This document shows positions 9,580 to 17,991 of a DNA stretch of 64,000 bases, one piece after another (positions within the stretch are counted from its first letter, which is position 1; every line of letters starts with the position of its first letter). The notes beneath the pieces are model-generated. The model made no database searches. It worked only from the letters and a program-made list of their open reading frames with translations, and had not been told where the DNA came from. Location of the stretch: assembly GCF_004405105.1 (NCBI RefSeq), contig NZ_SORW01000022.1, forward strand, positions 89,746-153,745, read 5' to 3'. This DNA is from Jeotgalibacillus sp. R-1-5s-1. GTDB taxonomy: Bacteria > Bacillota > Bacilli > Bacillales > Jeotgalibacillaceae. The position numbers and the translations under genes were made by a program.

Positions 9580-9819
9580 ATGGAAAACAACAAATCGTTC
9601 GCAGAATTTATGAATGAGTCAACCGTCCCTCAGAAACAGTCAAGCGAAATGACGATGATGGAGATTTACGTAGACATGGTATTAAATGAAATTCTTGTCC
9701 GTCATCGCAAGGAAAAACTATTGAAACTAATTAATGAAGCGTTAGACAACAAAGATCAGGACGCTTTTATGAAGTACTCTGATGAATTAAATAAGTTAGA
9801 GGATACACACGGTGTGTAG
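9580..9819 (+). CDS. IDEAL-domain protein (YhzC-like)
   Basis: A 79-residue protein with a C-terminal IDEAL-type motif: MVLNEILVRHRKEKLLKLI followed by NEALDNKDQDAFMKYSDELNKL. IDEAL domains are short helical segments in low-GC Gram-positives; the family's function is poorly known. The gene is divergent from comK, as yhzC is in B. subtilis, so this is probably the YhzC counterpart. Start at ATG 9580 with AGAGGTG 6 nt upstream (an in-frame ATG at 9574 is too close to that site). A strong sigma-A promoter and a 15-bp terminator bracket the gene. Confidence 0.8.
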   Translation: MENNKSFAEFMNESTVPQKQSSEMTMMEIYVDMVLNEILVRHRKEKLLKLINEALDNKDQDAFMKYSDELNKLEDTHGV

Positions 9820-9820
9820 T

Positions 9821-9873
9821 ACTTGAACCCCCTGCAGAAAAGCAAGATGAACGCAGGGGGTTCAAGTTTTTTT
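9821..9873 (+). terminator. Strong terminator after the IDEAL gene
   Basis: A perfect 15-bp stem ACTTGAACCCCCTGC / GCAGGGGGTTCAAGT followed by seven T. Confidence 0.92.
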
Positions 9874-9966
9874 GTCAAAAAATCGTCAGCGATTGAGAGT
9901 GGCAATCCTGTCCGTTATCGTGAATAATGAAAGTAGTAAATTTACGTGTTAAGGAGCCCGCTCAAT

Positions 9967-10332
9967 ATGATTTATGATTTGAATCCGACTTTTTTATTTT
10001 TTATGGAATGGGGATTTGTCCTGGCAGCAGCTGCTGTCATTTTATTTCTCGTCCTGGCAATCAGACGTGCCCCCCGGATGAAAGCAGCCTTTCTGTGGCT
10101 GATTGGCCATATCGTTCTTACCATCATTGCCTACCTTACATTCTGGGCAGGACTGGGGGCTGAACCAGGATCATCCTCTATTGAGAACATTTCTGATCAG
10201 GTTCAATTCCTGTTTGGTGTAGCAGGTCTTGTATGGCTGACCGGCATGCTGTGTTTTGTATTGGGTGTGCAGATGCTGAAGGATCAATTTTCAACTAAAA
10301 AATATACACCGATCCAAAAAGAAGAAGGCTGA
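9967..10332 (+). CDS. Three-helix membrane protein of unknown function
   Basis: A 121-residue hydrophobic protein with about three membrane helices (residues 9-36, 45-66 and 83-105) and a polar C-terminal tail ending KYTPIQKEEG. I do not recognise the family. The start is ATG 9967 with AAGGAG 10 nt upstream. It is flanked by terminators on both sides, so it is a single-gene unit on plus. Confidence 0.75.
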   Translation: MIYDLNPTFLFFMEWGFVLAAAAVILFLVLAIRRAPRMKAAFLWLIGHIVLTIIAYLTFWAGLGAEPGSSSIENISDQVQFLFGVAGLVWLTGMLCFVLGVQMLKDQFSTKKYTPIQKEEG

Positions 10333-10348
10333 TGCCCTCTTCTTTTTT
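10316..10348 (+). terminator. Terminator after the three-helix membrane protein
   Basis: AAAAAGAAGA / TCTTCTTTTT stem with GG/CC at its tip, overlapping the end of the coding region and followed by a T run. Confidence 0.7.
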
Positions 10349-10455
10349 GCGTTGTTGAATTTCTAAACCGTGTCTGGTCATTCTTTTTAAACAAACAATG
10401 ATTTAATAAGTTTTATATCCCCATATCTCAAAATTTATTTTCAATATCTTTACAC

Positions 10456-10490
10456 AAAAAAGCAGACCGGCGTATTATGCCGGTCTGCTA
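10456..10490 (-). terminator. Terminator of the yihY-DCC unit
   Basis: AGCAGACCGGC / GCCGGTCTGCT stem, followed on the minus strand by six T, 17 nt past the DCC gene stop. Confidence 0.9.
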
Positions 10491-10507
10491 AGATTGGATA
10501 TACATAA

Positions 10508-10900
10508 TCAATCCAGCATTCTTCTTCTCTCTTCCACAGTAGGAATACCGCAGGCCTGTTTTTTACCAAACCAGTGAAAACGGTTTTTGGCAATGAAGCC
10601 GTACACGAGATCTCTTAAAGGCTTCGGCACTGCAAGAAAAACGGGAAGGAACCCTGCTGGACCTGTCAGCGATTTGCAAATCGTTAATACTGCAGTCGAC
10701 TTTGTATAGACTTTATCATCCTTTATTAACATTACAGAATCAATAAGAGGGTCAATTCCGTATGACGCCCTCATCTTGCTCCCGACTTCACCCTGGAGCG
10801 AGGCAAAATGAAAATGCCCTTCCGGATCTCTTTTCATAATAAAACGCACACTCCAGTCACAGACGTTACAATCTCCATCAAACAATACAACATCAGGCAT
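10508..10900 (-). CDS. DCC family thiol-disulfide oxidoreductase-like protein (DUF393)
   Basis: A 130-residue DUF393 protein with the defining DGDCNVCDWSV motif near the N-terminus (Cys-x2-Cys) and the later PxxxRDxVYxxIAxNRxxWFG helix, visible as PLRDLVYGFIAKNRFHWFG. The family is predicted to have a thioredoxin-like fold with redox activity; the physiological partner is unknown. The start ATG 10900 has AGGAGTG upstream and overlaps the end of yihY by 8 nt, so the two are coupled. It resembles B. subtilis YuxK by domain only. Confidence 0.85.
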   Translation of the reverse strand: MPDVVLFDGDCNVCDWSVRFIMKRDPEGHFHFASLQGEVGSKMRASYGIDPLIDSVMLIKDDKVYTKSTAVLTICKSLTGPAGFLPVFLAVPKPLRDLVYGFIAKNRFHWFGKKQACGIPTVEERRRMLD

Positions 10901-11735
10901 TCTGATCACTCCTGTTTCCTTCTTTTCCATATGCATTCAGTAAAGCGCCAAAGAGCAGCACGAATGCGGTCAAATAAAACCAGATCATTAATACAATGAC
11001 CGATCCAAGCTGTCCATATAAGCGGCTGTAATTTCCGTAGCTTACAAACACTGAAAACCCTTCTGAAATCACCTGCCAGAAAACAACGGCAAACAGTGCC
11101 CCGGGGAGAACGTCCCTCCATTTAAGCCGGTGCCTTGGAAGGTAACGGTACAGCACCCAGAAAAATAGAAACAGCACAAAGGAGCCGATCCCCCAGCGTA
11201 TCGGTGTCCAGATATCAATCCAGTCCACCTGAAATAAAAATGTTTCCTCTGCAATCCGCTGTATCACTTTTTCAATTAACGGAATTAAAATCGTTAAAGG
11301 TAAAATGAATACAAAACCGATTGTTAAGAAAAAGTCGCTGAATAAACCTTTTATAAAACTTTCTGTTCTTTCTATTTTGTAAATACTGCTCAGTGAACGA
11401 ACCAGTGATTGAACAGCCATGGAGGCAAGCCAGAAGGTTGAAATAAAACTGATGGATAATACCTGTCCCTGGCCGGAATCCAGAATGGCTCTCAAATTGG
11501 TTTCAATTAGTCTGTATGTCCCCGCAGGTGCATATGGCTGAATGATCGTAATCAGTTCTGTCGAGGAGATCGGCAGAAAACTTGCGATCGATACGACCAT
11601 AAATAAAAACGGAAACATAGAGAGCATAAAATAATAAGCTGTTTGAGCCGACTGGTCATAAAAACCTTCTTTAAAAAATCTTGAGCCGGCATATTTGAAA
11701 CGCCCTGTCACGCTTCTAACCCCTTTCCCTAACAT
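10893..11735 (-). CDS. YihY/BrkB family inner membrane protein
   Basis: A 280-residue polytopic membrane protein of the YihY/virulence factor BrkB family (once mis-annotated as ribonuclease BN). About six membrane segments are visible, with the family landmarks AYYFMLSMFPFLF near the N-terminus, YRYLPRHRLKWRDVLPGA in the middle and YGNYSRLYGQLGSVIVLMIW near the C-terminus. The function is not settled; a role in lipid or small-molecule transport is assumed. The start at 11735 follows an AAAGGGTG site. The downstream DCC gene overlaps by 8 nt. Confidence 0.9.
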   Translation of the reverse strand: MLGKGVRSVTGRFKYAGSRFFKEGFYDQSAQTAYYFMLSMFPFLFMVVSIASFLPISSTELITIIQPYAPAGTYRLIETNLRAILDSGQGQVLSISFISTFWLASMAVQSLVRSLSSIYKIERTESFIKGLFSDFFLTIGFVFILPLTILIPLIEKVIQRIAEETFLFQVDWIDIWTPIRWGIGSFVLFLFFWVLYRYLPRHRLKWRDVLPGALFAVVFWQVISEGFSVFVSYGNYSRLYGQLGSVIVLMIWFYLTAFVLLFGALLNAYGKEGNRSDQNA

Positions 11736-11783
11736 AAACGCGCACCCTTTTTATTCCCGCTTTTCCAAAAAGCTAATCAGCAC

Positions 11784-12086
11784 TCAGCCTATTAACATGT
11801 AGACAGACAGGACCACAATCGATCCCAAAACGACCAGCATCACATCCGCTCCGATAGCGGCAAGAAGAAAAGCGGCAGCAGCCCCAATCACTCCGAACAG
11901 AATATTTTCCGGCTGAATCAGAAGAATGCCCGGAAAGATCAGTGCTCCGAGGACGGCGTAAGGAATATTTTTCAGGACGCCCTGAAGAAAAGGCGGCAGT
12001 TCTTTTCCTTCAAGAATCGTTAATGGTAAAACGCGTGGGATATAAGTGACAATTGCCATGCCGACAATGATCCAGATCATACTCAT
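11784..12086 (-). CDS. azlD: AzlD-type branched-chain amino acid export subunit
   Basis: A 100-residue, mostly hydrophobic protein with about three to four helices, containing the conserved PRVLPLTIL segment near residue 18. It pairs with AzlC to export branched-chain amino acids or analogues such as 4-azaleucine. The start overlaps the azlC stop in an ATGA arrangement, so the subunits are made in a coupled way. There is no Lrp-type regulator gene next to it, unlike the B. subtilis azlB-azlC-azlD locus. Confidence 0.88.
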   Translation of the reverse strand: MSMIWIIVGMAIVTYIPRVLPLTILEGKELPPFLQGVLKNIPYAVLGALIFPGILLIQPENILFGVIGAAAAFLLAAIGADVMLVVLGSIVVLSVYMLIG

Positions 12087-12802
12087 AACAGTCCAGCCCC
12101 TTTTCTGAGCCAGCCCGCTGCTTCAACCACAACAGCAGAAAGCAGTGAGGCAGCAGCAATCGCCCATCCGGTATTTAGCAATCCGGTTAACACAAACAGA
12201 CTGTTTAATGCTGCAGCGAGTCCCGCGAGATACACGACCTTGAGATCCTTTTTAGCGGAAGGAACGAGAAGCCCGATAAACATGGCATAAAGCGCGATCG
12301 ACATCGCCTGTTGAAGGAAAGATGGTAGACTTGCACCTATGAGATGACCGATACCTGTGTTGATCACCCAGCTTCCATATGCGATAAGCATAACACCAAA
12401 AGCAAAACCCGTAGTCGATTTTCCTTCTTTCGTCGCAATGACGGTGAAAGTTTCATCTGTCAGACCAAATGCATAGACAGCTTTTTTCAGTCGCGTCTCA
12501 GGCTCCATTTTTTCATTCAGTGAAGCTGACATTAAAAAGTGTCTGATGTTCACAATAAATGTGTTGAAAATAATAATCGCCGCTCCTGCCCCACCCGCAA
12601 TGAGTGACAGCGAAATGTATTGGGCCGCTCCGGCAAAAACGAGCACACTCATCAGAACTGCCTCAATGACGGTAAGCCCTGTGGTTTTTGCAAGCAGACC
12701 AAATGTCAGGGCTACAGGCAGGTAACCTACTGCAATGCTAATTCCTGCCCGCAGTCCTTCTTTAAATCCTGCTTTTGATTCTGCTACAGCAGACATTTGC
12801 AT
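12083..12802 (-). CDS. azlC: AzlC-type branched-chain amino acid exporter
   Basis: About 239 residues, polytopic. Family landmarks are GxSIAVGYLPVALTFGLLA, VFAGAAQYISLSL and NIRHFLMSASL, which are typical of AzlC/YgaZ. It forms the large subunit of the AzlCD exporter. Several ATG codons are close together; ATG 12802 is chosen because it is 7 nt from AGGAG (12805 is 4 nt away). It precedes azlD with overlap. A 170-nt gap separates it from the crotonase gene upstream. Confidence 0.9.
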   Translation of the reverse strand: MQMSAVAESKAGFKEGLRAGISIAVGYLPVALTFGLLAKTTGLTVIEAVLMSVLVFAGAAQYISLSLIAGGAGAAIIIFNTFIVNIRHFLMSASLNEKMEPETRLKKAVYAFGLTDETFTVIATKEGKSTTGFAFGVMLIAYGSWVINTGIGHLIGASLPSFLQQAMSIALYAMFIGLLVPSAKKDLKVVYLAGLAAALNSLFVLTGLLNTGWAIAAASLLSAVVVEAAGWLRKGAGLL

Positions 12803-12927
12803 CATGATGCTCCTTCCTGACATGAACGAGGCTGAAAAAAATCAACCTATCTGTAAACTGATTATATCTGTATAGAATTGTAGCAAAATTCTGCGGGATC
12901 CGAGAGAAAAAATTTTCCTCACAGCAT

Positions 12928-12962
12928 AAAAGCTGTCCGGAATAAGCCCGGACAGCCTTTTG
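12928..12962 (-). terminator. Terminator after the crotonase gene
   Basis: AAGGCTGTCCGGG / CCGGACAGCTTTT stem on the minus strand, 30 nt past the stop at 12994. T-runs flank both sides. Confidence 0.8.
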
Positions 12963-12993
12963 TAAGATTTTGTTAGAAGCGTAATTGATGATT

Positions 12994-13770
12994 CTATTTC
13001 CCTTTGAAAACCGGCTTTCTCTTTTCACTGAAAGCGATCAGCGCTTCTACCCGGTCCTCTGTCGGAATCGTAATTTCATATGCTTTACGTTCAATCTGTA
13101 GCCCTGTCTGCAGGTCCGCTTTCATTCCTGTTTTAATGGCATATTTCGCCTGCTGGAGCGCAATCGGACCGTTTGCAAGCATCGCATTCAAAAGAGCTGA
13201 TACTTCTGAATCGAGCTCTCCTTTTTCCACTGCTTTTGTGATAAGGCCGTAGCCTGCTCCTTCTTCAGCTGTAAACCTTTTAGCAGTGAGGATCAGTTCA
13301 AGCGCCTTTGCTTCCCCGACAATTCTCGGCAGGCGCTGCGTTCCCCCTGCCCCCGGAATGATGGCCAGGCTCGTTTCAGTCAGCCCCATCAGCGTATCCT
13401 TTTCAGCGATCCTGAAATCACAGGCAAGAGCAAGCTCCATTCCTCCGCCAAAAGCATATCCGTTCATAGCAGCAATGACAGGCTGCGGCATCGCTTCAAT
13501 GGCACTGAACACTTCACCGATTTTATTAATGTTGCGTTTAACCTGCTGCTCCGTTAATGTTTTCCGTTCCTTCAGATCTGCTCCAACGCTAAACGCTTTA
13601 TCCCCGGAACCTTTGATGACAACTGCCCGCACATCCGGATTAATGCGCAATGATTCAGCCGCCTGGCCAAGCTCTGTCAGCATTTGATAATTAAAGGCAT
13701 TCATCGCGTCAGGGCGATTCAATGTCACTTCTGCCCATCCCTCTTTTTGTCTGATTGTGATCGTTTCCAT
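12994..13770 (-). CDS. Enoyl-CoA hydratase/isomerase family protein
   Basis: A 258-residue crotonase. The oxyanion-hole segments FSVGADLKE and GYAFGGGMELALACD are present, and the acid Glu sits in LTETSLAIIPGAGGTQRLPR, so hydratase activity is plausible. Closest functional guess is a short-chain enoyl-CoA or methylglutaconyl-CoA hydratase (YngF-like); the substrate cannot be told. Start at 13770 with AAAGGGGA. It stands alone with its own terminator, away from other acyl-CoA genes except lcfB 2.3 kb further on. Confidence 0.9.
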   Translation of the reverse strand: METITIRQKEGWAEVTLNRPDAMNAFNYQMLTELGQAAESLRINPDVRAVVIKGSGDKAFSVGADLKERKTLTEQQVKRNINKIGEVFSAIEAMPQPVIAAMNGYAFGGGMELALACDFRIAEKDTLMGLTETSLAIIPGAGGTQRLPRIVGEAKALELILTAKRFTAEEGAGYGLITKAVEKGELDSEVSALLNAMLANGPIALQQAKYAIKTGMKADLQTGLQIERKAYEITIPTEDRVEALIAFSEKRKPVFKGK

Positions 13771-13912
13771 CTGAAATCCCCTTTGCTCAAGAAATTTATG
13801 TAAACCCTTTCACTATTGTATCATTGTCAAAAAACGGACGCACATTGTTAATCGTTTAGATTCCGGGTGCGGTGGTAAACTGTAAATATGCGATGGGCAA
13901 GTATGGAAGAGG

Positions 13913-15565
13913 GTGATCAGCACGAAAAAAGTTGCCGCTTATCGAATTTATAAAATTGTTTTTATGTCGGTTAAGTTCTTTCTTCAGGTCTACTTCTTTC
14001 AAAGGAAACATCAGGGAAGATGGGATGCTACAACTGAAAGAAAGTGGGCAGAGCTCGCCGGAAAGCAGGCCAGAGAGTATAAGCAGACAGCCCTTAAGCT
14101 TGAAGGGCTGATGATTAAAATGGGCCAGTTCTTATCAACACGTGCTGACATTATGCCGAGGTCCTTTATTCTGGAGCTGGAAGGACTGACCGATCGCGTG
14201 CCTCCCGTTCCGTGGGAAGAAGCTAAAAGAGTGATTGAGGACGACTGGAATACGGCATACGGAAATATCGTTCATAAAATTTCTGAAAATCCGGTCGCAT
14301 CCGCCTCTATCGGCGATGTTTATCACGCCTGGCTTCACAATGGTGATTCAGTTGCGATCAAGGTTCAGCGCCCCGGCATTGAACGCATTATCCGGACCGA
14401 TTTTAAAGCAATGAAAATCGTCATCTGGCTTGCTAAGCGTTTTACGCGGTTCGGCAAACAAGTGGATCTGGACGCCCTTTACCGGGAAATGACAATCGTA
14501 ATAGGCGATGAGCTCAATTTTAAGAAAGAGCTTCAGAATGGCGTCGCATTTGGTGAGCGTTTTAAAGATACGCCGGGAGTGATCGTTCCAAGATACATCG
14601 AGGAGTATACGACCAGAAGAGTGCTCGTCATGGACTGGATCGAAGGCTCAAAAATCACTGATCAGTCATTCCTGGATAAACACGGACTGAATAGGGAAGA
14701 GCTGGCTGAAAATCTGCTGCTGCTTTTTATCGAACAGCTGCTGAATGAGGGCATGTTCCATGCAGATCCACACGGAGGCAACATTCTGATTAAAGAGGAT
14801 GGAACCATTGTATTAATTGATTTCGGTATGGTAGGTGTCATTCGCAAAAAAGATGCTGAAGCTGTTCAAAGGGCGGTTGAAGGAGTTATTTTTGAACGCT
14901 ACAGCGAGGTTGTTGAAGCGCTTGAACAAATGAAATTCCTTCTGCCTAAAGCAGATAAAGACATTCTTGAAGATGTTGTTGAGCGCGTCGTGCAGGTGTA
15001 TAAAAGCGGGGAATGGCAGGATGGCGAGAGCCTGATGATGGAGAGCCTGCTTGAAGATATTCAGGATATTGTCCGCACCCAGCCGATCCAGCTTCCTACG
15101 GAGTTTGCGTTCTTCGGCCGAGCGATTTCCACCTTTACCGGGGTTATTTATACGATCTATCCGGAAGCCGACTTTATTGAAATGGCAAGGCCAACGATTG
15201 TGAGATGGGCTACTGCCCGTAATGACGATCGTGAAGACAGTGCACCGTGGCAAACTGCTGTACGTTACATACAGCCACTGCTTAGTGCCCCTTCAAAATT
15301 TTCAGATGCCCTTGATGAACCGAAACGTTACAGACGGATGATGCAGTGGAGCAATAAAAAGGACCGCACGCTGCAGGAACTGACTGCCAGACGGAGAGAC
15401 ATCATCATCATTACTGCAATTCCTTTTATTAGTCTCCACGCAGGTATTCTGATTGAAAACTGGCTTTTAACCGGTATAGCCGGCGCACTGACAGCTGCAG
15501 GAGCGCTGCGGTACCGATCCATATCGGGTAAAATTGCCCGTGAATCTGAGGAGGAATATTCATGA
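13913..15565 (+). CDS. ABC1/AarF/UbiB family atypical kinase
   Basis: A 550-residue UbiB-family protein. Key elements in order: the KxGQ motif (MIKMGQFLSTRAD, about residues 67-79), the Ala-rich loop replacing the P-loop (NPVASASIGDVY), the ATP-binding Lys in SVAIKVQRPG, HADPHGGNILI and LIDFGMVG, then two C-terminal membrane helices. UbiB proteins support quinone or lipid metabolism, probably as ATPases. The GTG at 13913 abuts GGAAGAGG, so the exact start is uncertain; the next in-frame candidate is ATG about 17 codons later. It is coupled to the next small gene by an ATGA overlap. Confidence 0.9.
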   Translation: MISTKKVAAYRIYKIVFMSVKFFLQVYFFQRKHQGRWDATTERKWAELAGKQAREYKQTALKLEGLMIKMGQFLSTRADIMPRSFILELEGLTDRVPPVPWEEAKRVIEDDWNTAYGNIVHKISENPVASASIGDVYHAWLHNGDSVAIKVQRPGIERIIRTDFKAMKIVIWLAKRFTRFGKQVDLDALYREMTIVIGDELNFKKELQNGVAFGERFKDTPGVIVPRYIEEYTTRRVLVMDWIEGSKITDQSFLDKHGLNREELAENLLLLFIEQLLNEGMFHADPHGGNILIKEDGTIVLIDFGMVGVIRKKDAEAVQRAVEGVIFERYSEVVEALEQMKFLLPKADKDILEDVVERVVQVYKSGEWQDGESLMMESLLEDIQDIVRTQPIQLPTEFAFFGRAISTFTGVIYTIYPEADFIEMARPTIVRWATARNDDREDSAPWQTAVRYIQPLLSAPSKFSDALDEPKRYRRMMQWSNKKDRTLQELTARRRDIIIITAIPFISLHAGILIENWLLTGIAGALTAAGALRYRSISGKIARESEEEYS

Positions 15566-15816
15566 TGGAAGAACCGAAAATCGAACGCGAATATAAAACG
15601 TCAAAAGGACCGTTTGAAGCAAAACTCGAGGGGCTTGAAAATGGCTACCGTATAACGCTTAAGGGAGACCCTGAAAAGCTTCGGAGAAAACGTCAGGTGA
15701 AAGCTTCTTTTGTTGATTTTCTTAAAAAAGCGGACGTTTCCGGCTATCCGATTTTGTTTCCTTTTAATCTGCTGCTCAGGTTTTTCGCCCGGTATAAAAA
15801 TCCGGTAAATAAATAA
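15562..15816 (+). CDS. Small protein of unknown function co-translated with the UbiB-like kinase
   Basis: An 84-residue, Lys-rich protein (KIEREYKTSKGPFEAKLEG ... GDPEKLRRKRQVKASFVDFLKKADVSG) ending in a short hydrophobic stretch near FNLLLRFFARY. It starts at ATG 15562 inside the stop of the kinase gene, with GAGGAGGA upstream, so it is translationally coupled. I do not recognise the family. A terminator follows 4 nt after the stop. Confidence 0.8.
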   Translation: MMEEPKIEREYKTSKGPFEAKLEGLENGYRITLKGDPEKLRRKRQVKASFVDFLKKADVSGYPILFPFNLLLRFFARYKNPVNK

Positions 15817-15819
15817 AGT

Positions 15820-15856
15820 GAAGCCGTAACCCGTTTGAGGGGTTACGGCTTTTTAG
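15820..15856 (+). terminator. Terminator of the UbiB-like operon
   Basis: AAGCCGTAACCC / GGGTTACGGCTT stem with a 7-nt loop, then TTT. The remaining 180 nt to lcfB hold no gene that I can see. Confidence 0.88.
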
Positions 15857-16038
15857 TTTGTTTTAATAAGCCGGGGTGGTCCCACCCCTTTAACATATTA
15901 ATGATGTCGATAGCTAAATCTTTTCTGTTAATAGCCAGACAACTGCTGTCGATAGACGCCAGAAAAATGATCTAAATGAATGGCATCGAAGATTTTCTGT
16001 TTAACTATATTATTGTGATTTTAACGTCAGAAATCTAT

Positions 16039-17592
16039 TTAGCCCTGACGCACCTGGTCGCGGAGTGCGCGTCTCAGGATTTTACCGGTTGTGTTTTTTG
16101 GCAGTTCATCGATGAATTCGATGACGGTTGGCAGTTTGTATTTTGCCAGCTTTGATGAGCAGAATGCCAGCAGGTCCTCTTTTGTTAAGGAAGGGTCTTT
16201 GGACACGACAAAGGCATGTACAGCTTCTCCGTAATTCATATCCGGAACGCCGACAACTGCAGCCTCTGTGATCGCTTCGTGCTCGTAAAGTACCTCTTCA
16301 ACCTCGCGTGGATAAACATTGTACCCGCCGACGATGACCATATCTTTTTTACGGTCAACAATGAAGAAGTAGCCTTCCTCGTCCTGTTTTGCAAGGTCTC
16401 CAGTGTAAAGCCAGCCGTCACGAATGGCAGCTGCCGTTTCTTCAGGCATTTTATAATAGCCTTTCATGACGTTCGGTCCTCTGACAATCAGCTCTCCCAC
16501 TTCACCAGGCGGTACTTCTTCACCTAGCTCGTTAACGATTTTATTTTCAACATTTGTAATGGATGTTCCGATTGAGCCTGCTTTGCGCTCCCGGTCTAAT
16601 GGGTTAAAGCATGTTACAGGTGAAGCTTCAGATAAACCGTAACCTTCAGAAACACGGACGTTAAATTTCCCTTCAAACTGATGCAGCAGCGCAACCGGCA
16701 GTGAGGCACCGCCTGAAATGCATAGACGGACACTTTCAAAGCTTTCCCCTGTTGCCTCAGGATACTGAAGCAGGAAGTTATACATTGTTGGCACACCTGC
16801 AAATACAGTCGCTTTATGCTTTTGAACGACATCAAATACGTCTTTCGGGCTGAATCGCGGAACGATCAGCATGGTTCCACCATTGATTAATGGTGCATTT
16901 AATACAACCGTTAAGGCAAACACATGGAACATCGGAAGGGCTGTAACGACGCGGTCTTCCCCTGTAATGTTCAAGTACTCCGCTACGTCTTTCGCATTTG
17001 AAAAGACGTTTTTATGCGACAGCATCGCCCCTTTAGGCTTTCCTGTCGTTCCTGACGTGTAAAGGATGATTGCTGTATCCTCTTCATCAATATCAGGGCC
17101 CTGATAAAGTGGACTTTGAGTGCCGGTCGCATGCATAAATGCTGTTACCTTCCCCTTTACCGCTTCAGGCAGGGCAGCGATTTTCTCATGAGCATCCGGT
17201 GCTGTCTCACAAATGACGTATTGGACAATCCCCGGAAGTGCAGCGTGTGCTTTTTCAACAAGTGGCAGCAAAAGGTCAAGTGCGACAACAACCTTTACAT
17301 CACCATCACGCAATATGTAGGCAATTTCATCAGGCGTATAAATCGGGTTAATTGGTATAACCGTAGCCCCGATTCTCATTACTGCATACATTGAAATAAC
17401 AAAATGAGGTGAATTCCCTAGCAATAAGCCAACGTGATCCCCTTTTTTCACGCCGGCTTCTGTCAGGTAATTCGCCATTTTATTTACTGCACCGTTTAAT
17501 TCCGCGTATGATGCTGATTGGTCCATAAAATGATATGCCGTTTTACCAGCGTGCTGTTCTGCTGTTTCCTGTAGACGATCTGATAAATTCAC
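16039..17592 (-). CDS. lcfB: Long-chain fatty-acid-CoA ligase LcfB
   Basis: A 517-residue acyl-CoA synthetase very close to B. subtilis LcfB (YhfL). The AMP-binding signature YTSGTTGKPKGAM, the GYGLSEASPVTCFNP motif, the YTGDLA segment, DRKKDMVIVGGYNVYPREVEEVL hinge region and the C-terminal catalytic Lys in PKNTTGKILRRAL are all intact. It activates long-chain fatty acids for beta-oxidation. The start is GTG 17592 (AAGGGGG 7 nt upstream). A FadR-type operator lies 40 nt upstream of the start. Confidence 0.95.
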   Translation of the reverse strand: MNLSDRLQETAEQHAGKTAYHFMDQSASYAELNGAVNKMANYLTEAGVKKGDHVGLLLGNSPHFVISMYAVMRIGATVIPINPIYTPDEIAYILRDGDVKVVVALDLLLPLVEKAHAALPGIVQYVICETAPDAHEKIAALPEAVKGKVTAFMHATGTQSPLYQGPDIDEEDTAIILYTSGTTGKPKGAMLSHKNVFSNAKDVAEYLNITGEDRVVTALPMFHVFALTVVLNAPLINGGTMLIVPRFSPKDVFDVVQKHKATVFAGVPTMYNFLLQYPEATGESFESVRLCISGGASLPVALLHQFEGKFNVRVSEGYGLSEASPVTCFNPLDRERKAGSIGTSITNVENKIVNELGEEVPPGEVGELIVRGPNVMKGYYKMPEETAAAIRDGWLYTGDLAKQDEEGYFFIVDRKKDMVIVGGYNVYPREVEEVLYEHEAITEAAVVGVPDMNYGEAVHAFVVSKDPSLTKEDLLAFCSSKLAKYKLPTVIEFIDELPKNTTGKILRRALRDQVRQG

Positions 17593-17632
17593 TGTTCCAT
17601 CCCCCTTGATATTTTTCCTTTTTTTGCGCAAG

Positions 17633-17650
17633 TGAATGAATAGTCATTCA
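17633..17650 (-). promoter_or_regulatory. FadR (YsiA)-type operator upstream of lcfB
   Basis: TGAATGAATAGTCATTCA fits the B. subtilis FadR consensus (TGAATGA-MTAN-TCATTCA) exactly. Long-chain acyl-CoA should relieve repression of lcfB, as in B. subtilis. Basis: sequence plus known regulon. Confidence 0.85.
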
Positions 17651-17766
17651 TTCACTGGTAAAAAAAGAAGCGAATATTCACACTAATTATATAGGCTGTT
17701 CCAGTGATAATCAAGATAGCGCTTTCAAAATTCTACTATTTAAGACATATAATTTATATTAAAACC

Positions 17767-17878
17767 GGGCGGGATTCCCCCTTCGCTTTCCACGGCCGGG
17801 CGGTGAACCCCTTGTGCTTCGCACAACGGTTTCACCTGTCCCTTCTCTGCCGTAGGAGTCTTCGGGGGAATCCCGCCC
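17767..17878 (-). repeat. Type A structured intergenic repeat, copy 1
   Basis: A 112-bp element in the minus orientation. Outer arms GGGCGGGATTCCCCC / GGGGGAATCCCGCCC pair perfectly. Inside lie the conserved GACTCCT(A/G)CGG hairpin and a GGTGAAACC...GGTTCACC stem topped by TTGTGC-GAA-GCACAA. It fills most of the 399-nt gap between lcfB and lplJ. I see no other gene there. Confidence 0.9.
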
Positions 17879-17991
17879 TCAAATATAGCTTTTTTTTGAA
17901 AATGCAAAAGAAAACAACCGTGCAAAGTAATGTTTTTTAAACGGCATGTTTTGCAATGATGCTGCTACTTTATTAATTCGAATCTGTAGAG

